A stretch of DNA of 7,321 nt from Bordetella parapertussis (lineage in GTDB: Bacteria; Pseudomonadota; Gammaproteobacteria; Burkholderiales; Burkholderiaceae): positions 1 through 7,321 of the forward strand of contig CAMDLJ010000127.1 in NCBI GenBank assembly GCA_945901665.1, written 5' to 3'. Each line of letters begins with the position of its first letter. Position 1 is the first letter of the stretch. The translations under genes were made by a program, and so were the position numbers. The notes beneath the pieces were generated by a model that worked only from the letters and a program-made list of their open reading frames with translations, was not told the DNA's origin and made no database searches. Shown piece by piece: positions 1 to 6,068 of this stretch.

Positions 1-278
1 CTGGCGGTGGTGGTGGATTGATTGGTGATGGTGTAGTTGCTGCCCTCTGCACCGCCGTAGGTGCTGGACAACAAAACGGTTTTACCGCTGCCCACGTTTT
101 TGTCGTTGGTGGTGTTGCCCGCGTTGCGGAAGTTGCCCGTGGCACTGACTGTGACGGTGTCGCCCTCTACCAATCCATTCGCCAGCAGCACGGCGTTGGT
201 GACGCCTGTGGTGCTGATGGTGGCGGTAGAGGAAGCGTCGTAGACCTTGTCGGCGGCGGTGATGCCGGAGATGGTCAG
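1..278 (-). repeat. YDG-type 98-residue tandem repeat, last visible copy (cut by edge)
   Basis: This is the second full-type copy of a 294-bp in-frame unit in tpsA, beginning at residue 1175 (LTISGITAADKVYDASST). Ninety-two complete codons are visible before the window ends. Aligned by eye with the preceding copy, 77 of 93 residues agree (the last residue is inferred from a split codon). The first 31 bases of the window are identical to positions 295-325. The unit carries the KVYD motif, a GDTVTVSATGNF core and a closing SSTYGGA...NY segment, as in YDG-domain repeats of haemagglutinin-like adhesins. More copies are likely beyond the edge. Confidence 0.85.
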
Positions 279-3200
279 CGCCTTGGGGGTGATGCTGGCG
301 GTGGTGGTGGATTGATTGGTGATGGCATAGTTGCCAACATCTGCACCGCCGTAGGTGCTGGATAAAGCCACGGTCTTGGCGTTACCCGCGTTTTTGTCAT
401 TGGCGGTGTTGCCTGCGTTGCGGAAGTTGCCCGTGGCACTGACGGTGACGGTGTCACCCGCGACCAAGCCATTGGCTTGCAACACACTGTTGGTGACGCC
501 TGTGGTGCTGACGGTGGCGGTGGACAAGCTGTCGTAGACCTTGTCGGCGGCGGTGATGCCGGCGATGGTCAAGGCCTTGGGGGCGATGGTGCTGGTGCTG
601 TTGCTGGCATAACTCAGGCTGTAGTTTTGGCCGCTGTTGCCGTCGCTGACGGTGGCGGCGCTGAGGCTCACCACTTTGCTGCTAGAAGCGGCACTTTTGT
701 TGTCAAAGGACATGGTGGCCGCGCTCACACTGTCGCCCACCACGCCCAATTGGCTGCCCAGCGTGCTCAAGTTGCTGGCGCTGAGTGTGTAGTTGGCGTT
801 GCCGTCATATTCTTTGCTGATGACTGGGGCAGTCAGGGTCACGGGCTTGGCGGTAATAGTCACCGCCGAATTGGCGGTGCTCAAGGCGTTGTAGTTGCTG
901 CTCGAACCCCCGTTGCTGGAGGTGCCCAAAGTCAAACCACTGACACTGGCCAATAAATTGGCCGCTTGCACATTTCGGGTGGACAAGTTGCCATCGGCCC
1001 CTGCACCGGACACGCTGAAGGTCTCGCTATTGACGCCGTTGGCGGTCAAATTCGCGCCCGCCATGGCGGTGCTGCCGTTATAAGCACGGTTGCCAACCAG
1101 GCTCAGGTCGGCTTTGTTCACCGTCAATGTGCCATCCACCACGGTGATGTTGTAGCCGCGGTTATCGGTGCTGTACACATCAGGAACGATGCTATAGCTG
1201 CCTGCATTGACGGGTGAAATCCTCGCAGATCCCTTTTTGTAATAAAAGTCGCCCATGCCCAAGAAGTAAGGGTCACTGCCAGACAGTGGGATGGATGTGC
1301 TGAACAAAGTGTTGCTGGTATAGGCCTGACCGTCATATGTTTTGCTGTCGTTGCCGGTGTTGATGGTGAGGGGCGTTAAAAACGCTTTCAACAAAGGCGT
1401 CGTTTTGGTGTAGTAGTTTTGCCAGTAGTCGGTGTTGAGGGCAAATTGTTCCAGCCCACTGTTGTAGCGTTTGGTGGCCGCAGTGACCAAGCCCGTGCCA
1501 GCCGCAGATGTGGTTTGCCCAGAAAGTGTGGTGTCCCAAAACCCGGCATTGTTGACATCGGTTGGGTTGGCCCCGCTTGTGCCAAGGCGACCGATCAAGC
1601 CCCCTACCCCGGTTGCTGCCCCATTGGATAAATTGATTGTTCCGCTGGCATAGCTTTTGTAAACTGTGCCGGACTCCATCAGACCGATCAAACCACCTGC
1701 ATCTTGAGTACCAGACAAATTAACAGTGGTTTTGGCATAACTGTTGCGAACGAATCCATCAAATGCAGTGGTTCCCAAGGTGCCGACCAGTCCGCCAACG
1801 CTGCTTTGCCCGCTCACTGCCCCAGTGGCAAAGCTGACCGAGATGGTTCCGCTGTTGACCCCAGCCATGGCTCCCACATGCGTTGCGCCAGTGATGTTGG
1901 CATTCACCAGACCCAAAGAGGTGACTGAGGCGCCGCGCTCCACAATGCCAAACATGCCCACATGATCGGTTGCGGGGCGATTGATATACAGATTGCTGAC
2001 CGTGTGCCCAAGACCTATGAACGTGCCACGGTAGGTATTGAACAAATATCCCAAGGGCGAAAAACCCGCGCCACCGTTCCAAGAGCTGGTCGCACTGGCG
2101 TCGATATCGCCACCCAATGCATACCAACCTGTCAGATTGCCATTGACCCCTTGCAAATCGCTGCCAGTGGTGCTACCCGCGGCCCCCAAGCTGGTGATGA
2201 CTTTGATGTTGATGGGAGTCAGGCTGGAGCCCTCCAGGGCTGACAGCGTATCGCCCGCAGGCAAATACACCGGTGCTTTGATGTAGATGTTGTTCAACCC
2301 GTTGGCGGCGGTCATCTGAAAGCGCAAACTCGCCGACCCCGAGCCGCGCATGACGTTGTTGATGTAGAGCTTGTCAGCCGCCTTCAGGGTGAGCATGTTG
2401 GCCGACCAGGAAATGGAGCTGTTGACGTTGATGTTGCCCGTGCCTGCGGTTTCACCGGCGCTGGTGCTGGGGGTGTTGCCGCTGTCGGTGCTGACGGTGA
2501 CGTCGCCGCTGTTCAAAGCGGTTGAAATCGCGCCCGCCAAGCTGTCGTCAATGGTGATGTCCACCGGGTCAATCACCCACTGCCCCGGCGTGCCGTTGCG
2601 TGCCGAGGTGTCAATCCTGGCGCCGGCGGCAATTTGCAGCTTTTGCGCCGAGGTTTCGATATATCCCCCGTTGCCCGTGCCCGTGGCGGCGGCCTTGATG
2701 CTGACCCCGTCGCCCACGCTCAAGCTGCTGGACTTGCCCACCGGCCCCACCGCTGCCGGCCACCCGCCGCCAATCAGAACCCGACCGCCGCCAGTGTCGC
2801 CAGATGCATCGATGGCCGCGCCGGGGCTCAATTGCACCTGGTCACCCATCACCAACACCGAGCCGCCGCTCAGGCCTTTGTCGCCGGTGGCGCTCAAGCT
2901 GCCCGCCACCTCCACCCGGCCCAGGCTACCGCCTTCGAGCACGATGCGCCCTTGCCGGTTGACCAAGCTGGGCGTTTGCACGCTGCCAGAGTTCTTGACC
3001 ACGTTTTGCAGCAAGGCATTGGCACTGCGCGCGGTCATCACCACATAGCCACCCTCGGCGCGCACCAGGTGTTGGTTGTCCACCAAAGCATCCACCACCG
3101 CCCGATCCACTTGCACGGCGGTGAGGCTTTGTCCGGCAAACTGCAAGGTGACTTTGTCGCCCGCAGCCAGCGCGACCGTGCCCTCTTTGGCCACGATCAC

Positions 3201-3800
3201 GCCTTCGTTGCGCACCTGCGGGGCCAGCAAGGCGATGTAGCCACCCAGGCTGGCTTGCAACTGGCCTTGGTTGACCACGCTGGCGGCTTTGCCCGTGCCC
3301 TCAAAGCTGGATTTGCCGGCCATGAAGTCGTCGTTGCCAATGCCATGGGTGGTGACCAAGAGGCCGCCCACATCCACCTGAGCGGTGGGGCCAAACAAGA
3401 CCCCATTGGGGTTGGACAAAAACACCTGGCCGTTGGCGTTGATGCGGCCCAAGATTTGGCTGGCCTGGGTGTCAAGCACGCGGTTGAGGGTGACCGAGCT
3501 GGCAGAGGGCTGCACAAAATTGACTGCGGCTTGGGCGCCCACGTTGAAGCTGTTCCAGTTCAGCACCGCGCGGTTGCTGGTCTGGTTGATGTTGAGGTTA
3601 TTGCCACTTTGGCCAATGCTGGCCGTGCCCGCCACGACCTTGCCGCCTTGGGGCAGTTGGCTGGCAGAGATGGCCGCGCTTTGCGCCCAGGCCTGCGCGC
3701 AGCTGGCCGTCAACCAGACCAAGGCCCAGCCAAAGGCCTGCGCCCAAGGCAAAAGAGCCTGGGGGTGTTCAAGCGGCAGGGGCGGGGCTTTTTTGATCAT
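1..3800 (-). CDS. Giant two-partner secretion adhesin (TpsA, filamentous haemagglutinin/YDG-repeat type), 3' end outside window
   Basis: The frame is open from an ATG at 3800 to the left edge: 1266 codons with no stop, so the protein is partial. Residues 1-39 form a signal peptide (MIKK, hydrophobic stretch, AWA cut site before Q40). Residues about 48-155 are the TPS/haemagglutination-activity secretion domain with NPNG at 130-133, the part recognised by the TpsB transporter. Residues 155-560 are Gly/Ser/Asn/Val-rich and fit a beta-helix. Residues 575-740 carry GLUG-type motifs (VGGLVG, AGGLIG, VGGLIG). An MBG/YDG-like module starts near 811 (KTYDGQ at 820), and YDG repeats run from about 989. 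After the signal peptide no cysteine is seen. The start is fixed because the tpsB stop lies in the same frame 12 nt upstream and no other start codon intervenes. No clear Shine-Dalgarno is present, so translation may be coupled to tpsB. It is inferred to be a surface adhesin or biofilm factor; its ligand is unknown. Confidence 0.93.
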   Translation of the reverse strand, partial: MIKKAPPLPLEHPQALLPWAQAFGWALVWLTASCAQAWAQSAAISASQLPQGGKVVAGTASIGQSGNNLNINQTSNRAVLNWNSFNVGAQAAVNFVQPSASSVTLNRVLDTQASQILGRINANGQVFLSNPNGVLFGPTAQVDVGGLLVTTHGIGNDDFMAGKSSFEGTGKAASVVNQGQLQASLGGYIALLAPQVRNEGVIVAKEGTVALAAGDKVTLQFAGQSLTAVQVDRAVVDALVDNQHLVRAEGGYVVMTARSANALLQNVVKNSGSVQTPSLVNRQGRIVLEGGSLGRVEVAGSLSATGDKGLSGGSVLVMGDQVQLSPGAAIDASGDTGGGRVLIGGGWPAAVGPVGKSSSLSVGDGVSIKAAATGTGNGGYIETSAQKLQIAAGARIDTSARNGTPGQWVIDPVDITIDDSLAGAISTALNSGDVTVSTDSGNTPSTSAGETAGTGNINVNSSISWSANMLTLKAADKLYINNVMRGSGSASLRFQMTAANGLNNIYIKAPVYLPAGDTLSALEGSSLTPINIKVITSLGAAGSTTGSDLQGVNGNLTGWYALGGDIDASATSSWNGGAGFSPLGYLFNTYRGTFIGLGHTVSNLYINRPATDHVGMFGIVERGASVTSLGLVNANITGATHVGAMAGVNSGTISVSFATGAVSGQSSVGGLVGTLGTTAFDGFVRNSYAKTTVNLSGTQDAGGLIGLMESGTVYKSYASGTINLSNGAATGVGGLIGRLGTSGANPTDVNNAGFWDTTLSGQTTSAAGTGLVTAATKRYNSGLEQFALNTDYWQNYYTKTTPLLKAFLTPLTINTGNDSKTYDGQAYTSNTLFSTSIPLSGSDPYFLGMGDFYYKKGSARISPVNAGSYSIVPDVYSTDNRGYNITVVDGTLTVNKADLSLVGNRAYNGSTAMAGANLTANGVNSETFSVSGAGADGNLSTRNVQAANLLASVSGLTLGTSSNGGSSSNYNALSTANSAVTITAKPVTLTAPVISKEYDGNANYTLSASNLSTLGSQLGVVGDSVSAATMSFDNKSAASSSKVVSLSAATVSDGNSGQNYSLSYASNSTSTIAPKALTIAGITAADKVYDSLSTATVSTTGVTNSVLQANGLVAGDTVTVSATGNFRNAGNTANDKNAGNAKTVALSSTYGGADVGNYAITNQSTTTASITPKALTISGITAADKVYDASSTATISTTGVTNAVLLANGLVEGDTVTVSATGNFRNAGNTTNDKNVGSGKTVLLSSTYGGAEGSNYTITNQSTTTA
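279..572 (-). repeat. YDG-type 98-residue tandem repeat, complete copy
   Basis: This 294-bp unit encodes residues 1077-1174 of TpsA, from LTIAGITAADKVYDSLS to TTTASITPKA. It is directly followed by a second copy with the same period. A more diverged relative lies on its N-terminal side (about 836-573, residues 989-1076, with KEYDGNANYTLS and a closing TIAPKA), so the array is older than the duplication that produced the two similar copies. The repeats probably form a beta-sandwich stalk that extends the adhesin from the cell; this is inferred from the family. Confidence 0.85.
573..836 (-). repeat. Diverged YDG-like repeat preceding the tandem array
   Basis: Residues 989-1076 of TpsA (88 residues) start LTAPVISKEYDGNANYTLS and end TIAPKA. 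The YDG core and the Ala-Pro-Lys-Ala closing segment match the organisation of the two 98-residue repeats downstream, but most other positions differ and the unit is 10 residues shorter. It reads as an older, independently diverged module of the same fold. Confidence 0.6.
1580..2078 (-). other. GLUG-motif module within tpsA, lower GC than its surroundings
   Basis: The segment encodes roughly residues 575-740 of TpsA. It contains RGTFIGLGHTVSNLYI followed by repeated turns of about 20-30 residues ending in G-[LM]-[VIA]-G (VGAMAGVNSG, VGGLVGTLG, AGGLIGLMESG, VGGLIGRLG), each paired with a VRNSYAKTT or VYKSYASGT strand. This is the GLUG motif pattern known from surface adhesins. Codons here use A/T in the third position more than in the flanking secretion domain and YDG repeats. 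The boundaries are approximate. Confidence 0.7.
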
Positions 3801-3812
3801 GTTTTGGGGCGC

Positions 3813-5798
3813 TCAAAAAGGCTGGCTCAAGTTGAACCATAACCGATCCCAACGGTAAGAGCCGTCTTGGTCCAAGCCGCTGGCCGAGGCCATGGGGTTG
3901 ACGCCAATGCGGCGCGACCAAGTCATGCGCCACTGCAAGGGTGTACCCCAGCCGTGGGCCAATGGGCCGCCCAGCCACAAACCGCCACCTTGCAAGGCAT
4001 AGGTGTTGAGGCTGGCGCCACCGGTGAAGTCGTTGAACTTGTTCACGTCGATGGTGGCGATGTCATAAAAAGCCGACAGTGTCAGGCGTTGTTGGCCGGG
4101 GGTCAGCAGGTGTTGCCACTCCAGGTTCAAGGACTGGCCTTGGCTGCCGCCGCCTTCGTTGGTGGGGTAGGCACGAACGCCTTGCGAGCCGCCCATGAAG
4201 AATTTTTCAGAGCCGTCCAGGTTTTTGCTGGCCAACTGCGCTTGCCAAGTGGCCACCACCGATTGCCGGGGGTTGATGCGCTGCACGCGCGAGGCCATGG
4301 CCCGCAATTTGGCGTAATGGCCTGCGGTTTGGGTGGTCAAGCCGTCCATGGTTTGGTTGGGTGAGCCGTTCAAATCCACATATCCGATCAGCGTTTGCAC
4401 CGAGCCGGCCGATTCGCCCCCACCCATCCAAGCGTCGCTGCGCTGGCCTTGGGCGGTGGCACTGAGCAAGTCAATTTTGTAATCTGACACCAAGCCGGCC
4501 GTCGTGTCGTTGCGAAAGTTTTTGTGTTCGTAGCCCCATTGCACGCTGGCGTTGGCCGAGCGCGAGCGCAGCCAGGGCACGCTCAAGTCCAGGCCGATGG
4601 AGTTGGACGGTCCGCTGGGGTTGAGCGATGCATACTGGGGCGAGATCAATTGGTATTGGCTGCCGGACAGGTTAAAGCCCATGCGCTTGCCCGCGCTGCC
4701 CCAAGGCTCGCTGTAGCCTACTTTCATGAATTCGCTGCCCTCGGTGTGCATCCAAATCAAGCTGACAGTTTCGGCCCGGCCAAAACCACCATGGCGGTTG
4801 AGTTGACCAATGGTGCGGGTGGCTCCGGTGGCACTCACCACCGAGTTGTCAAAAACCACGCTGCCATCGGTGGCGGGTGCATCGTCCAAGCGGATGACGG
4901 CCTCGGTCTCGCCTTCTTTTTCGCCAGGGCGCAGGCTCATTTGCGCTGATACACCCGGCAGTTCCGACAGCAACAAGGTGGCGCGGTCCAGGGCTTGCAG
5001 GTTGACCACTTGCCCCTTGGGTTGTGCGGTTTCGACCAAATCCACCGCCAGTCTGGGGGGGATGCGCGGGTGCGGTTCGGGTTCGATCACCGCGCGGGCA
5101 AAGCGGCCTTCTCGAATCGTGATCTGAATCAGCCCATCGGTCATGTCTTGGGGCGGGATTTCGGAGCGCCCCAAACGGCCCTGGCTGGCGTAGTGCTGGT
5201 CGAGCAGGGCGACGATTTGTTCCAGGCTTTTCATGTCCAGCTTTGTACCCACCACGGCTTGCAGCTCTTGTGTCAGATCGCTGGCGCTAAATACGCTGTT
5301 GCCACTGAATTGGAAACCCTTTACCACCGGCGCATCGGGCTCTGTGTTGGGCAGTGCTGCGGTGGCGGCGGGTGCAGCAGGTGCAGCAGGTGCAGCAGGT
5401 GCGGCAGGTGCAGCAGGTGCAGTTGGGGTGGCTGGGGTGGCCGTTAAGGGTGGTACGGCGGCGCTGGGTGCTGCTGTTCTCGCCGTGCTGGGCGGGGTGT
5501 CCGTGGCTGCGGGGGCAGGCTCGGGTGCTGTAGTGGGCGCTGCAAAACGCACCCAATTGATTTTTTTGTCGCTGCTGTCCAAGGGGCTGGGCATGGCCGG
5601 GTTGACGGGTTTGGGTGGGTATTGCACCCATTGGTCGAAGCGGCTGGCTGCGGCTGGGGGAGGGGCCGGGGTTTGGGCCGGGCTGGACACGGCCCAAACC
5701 AGCCACCCCAAGCCCAGTGCCTGGCGCAGGAAAGCGCCCACCCCAGCGCTCAAGCACTGGCAAGTGGTGTGGGGGGAGTGTGGGGGTTGAAAGTGCAT
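3813..5798 (-). CDS. Two-partner secretion outer-membrane transporter (TpsB, ShlB/FhaC/HecB family)
   Basis: This predicted outer-membrane pore (661 residues from the ATG at 5798) exports the adjacent TpsA. In this numbering residues 1-42 resemble a signal peptide (hydrophobic LGLGWLVWAVSSPAQ). Residues 43-157 are a Pro/Ala-rich linker, with AAP repeats near 127-145. Residues about 157-238 are the POTRA domain (VVKGFQFSGNSVFSASDL to IQITIREGRFARAVIE). Residues 239-307 look like a second POTRA, and 308-661 form the transmembrane barrel. GVRAYP at 540-545 corresponds to the conserved VRGY/VRGF motif of loop L6, here with Ala for Gly. The protein ends in Phe (NLSQPF), as expected for barrel insertion by the BAM machinery. 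The start is uncertain: an in-frame TTG at 5816 has GGAGG 6 nt upstream, whereas the ATG at 5798 lacks one. The frame stays open to a TTG at 5951, but that extension does not look like an export signal. tpsA follows after 12 nt, so the two are almost surely co-transcribed. Confidence 0.93.
   Translation of the reverse strand: MHFQPPHSPHTTCQCLSAGVGAFLRQALGLGWLVWAVSSPAQTPAPPPAAASRFDQWVQYPPKPVNPAMPSPLDSSDKKINWVRFAAPTTAPEPAPAATDTPPSTARTAAPSAAVPPLTATPATPTAPAAPAAPAAPAAPAAPAATAALPNTEPDAPVVKGFQFSGNSVFSASDLTQELQAVVGTKLDMKSLEQIVALLDQHYASQGRLGRSEIPPQDMTDGLIQITIREGRFARAVIEPEPHPRIPPRLAVDLVETAQPKGQVVNLQALDRATLLLSELPGVSAQMSLRPGEKEGETEAVIRLDDAPATDGSVVFDNSVVSATGATRTIGQLNRHGGFGRAETVSLIWMHTEGSEFMKVGYSEPWGSAGKRMGFNLSGSQYQLISPQYASLNPSGPSNSIGLDLSVPWLRSRSANASVQWGYEHKNFRNDTTAGLVSDYKIDLLSATAQGQRSDAWMGGGESAGSVQTLIGYVDLNGSPNQTMDGLTTQTAGHYAKLRAMASRVQRINPRQSVVATWQAQLASKNLDGSEKFFMGGSQGVRAYPTNEGGGSQGQSLNLEWQHLLTPGQQRLTLSAFYDIATIDVNKFNDFTGGASLNTYALQGGGLWLGGPLAHGWGTPLQWRMTWSRRIGVNPMASASGLDQDGSYRWDRLWFNLSQPF
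5371..5424 (-). repeat. 9-bp tandem repeat encoding Ala-Ala-Pro in the TpsB linker
   Basis: On the plus strand the unit GGTGCAGCA is repeated at 5371, 5380, 5389, 5398 (one base changed) and 5407, with a degenerate sixth unit from 5416. Read on the minus strand it encodes a run of Ala-Ala-Pro or Ala-Pro-Ala triplets between the signal peptide and the POTRA domain. A unit of 9 bp keeps the frame, so copy changes would lengthen or shorten the linker without switching the gene off. Confidence 0.85.
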
Positions 5799-5915
5799 TG
5801 GGTGTACCAACCGCAAGCGCCGCCTCCACCATCCATGGCAAAGGCCATGTGCAAGACAATGGCATTCATTGATCGGCGCGAGTTGGCAAAAATAAAGGGG
5901 CAAAAGCACTTTTTT

Positions 5916-5925
5916 GGTTTGAACC
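5916..5925. promoter_or_regulatory. Small palindrome GGTT-TG-AACC upstream of tpsB
   Basis: Four-base arms GGTT and AACC flank a 2-nt centre. The site lies about 120 bp upstream of the tpsB start in the divergent spacer. It resembles the palindrome at 5997-6007, with which it shares the GGTT/AACC arms, so both might bind one regulator. The site is short and could be chance. Confidence 0.25.
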
Positions 5926-5985
5926 CCGTTGCGGCAGGACATGGGCCCCAAGTGACTGATTTATCTTGGTTTTCACAAATTTCGC

Positions 5986-5991
5986 CATAAT
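5986..5991 (+). promoter_or_regulatory. Possible -10 element for the Bug receptor gene
   Basis: CATAAT matches five of six bases of the sigma-70 -10 consensus and lies about 80 nt upstream of the receptor start. The best -35-like hexamer nearby, TTGGTT at 5966-5971, would leave a spacer of only 14 nt, which is short. No convincing sigma-70 promoter was found for tpsB on the other strand of this spacer. Confidence 0.3.
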
Positions 5992-5996
5992 GGACA

Positions 5997-6007
5997 GGGT
6001 TCAACCC
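5997..6007. promoter_or_regulatory. Palindrome GGGTT-C-AACCC near the presumed receptor transcription start
   Basis: The arms GGGTT and AACCC are perfect with a 1-nt centre. The site begins 6 nt after the possible -10 element, where a repressor would block initiation. It also pairs with TTGAACCC at 5919-5926 (its GGGTTCAA is the reverse complement). An operator role is inference from position and symmetry only. Confidence 0.3.
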
Positions 6008-6056
6008 AACGCAGTGGGCCCATTCCTTGAGACGCCCCTCGTGGACCCCAACAACA

Positions 6057-6061
6057 AAGGA
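6057..6061 (+). promoter_or_regulatory. Ribosome-binding site of the Bug receptor gene
   Basis: AAGGA ends 7 nt before the ATG at 6069. This spacing, with the twin-arginine motif directly after the ATG, selects that start over the in-frame TTG at 6027. Confidence 0.75.
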
Positions 6062-6068
6062 TGACATC

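Noticed and set aside
1..836. CRISPR-like or mobile-element repeat array
   Set aside because: The 294-bp period, continuous coding frame and YDG protein motif show protein-domain repeats; there are no short repeats with unique spacers, and no transposase.
477..956. Plus-strand open frame with repeated VVDLVGGGDAGDGQ-like segments
   Set aside because: The repetition only mirrors the YDG repeat DNA on the opposite strand.
3690..3710. Possible lipobox (LTASC) in the TpsA signal peptide
   Set aside because: The -3 position is Thr rather than Leu, and a good AWA signal-peptidase site follows; lipidation is not expected for a TpsA adhesin.
2634..3842. Long plus-strand open frame of about 400 codons opposite tpsA
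   Set aside because: It is a shadow of the high-GC tpsA gene: the product is a His/Ala/Gly/Gln-rich string with no recognisable domain, while the minus frame has a signal peptide and TPS domain.
5834..5849. Inverted repeat CATGGC-AAAG-GCCATG upstream of tpsB, similar to CCATGG-AAGG-CCATGG at 7100-7115
   Set aside because: The likeness is short and CCATGG is frequent in this sequence, so a dispersed repeat family is not supported by two instances.
5799..6068. Search for small genes or RNA genes in the divergent spacer
   Set aside because: No tRNA-like fold, no rho-independent terminator and no small frame with a convincing start and ribosome-binding site were seen; only the listed short sites.
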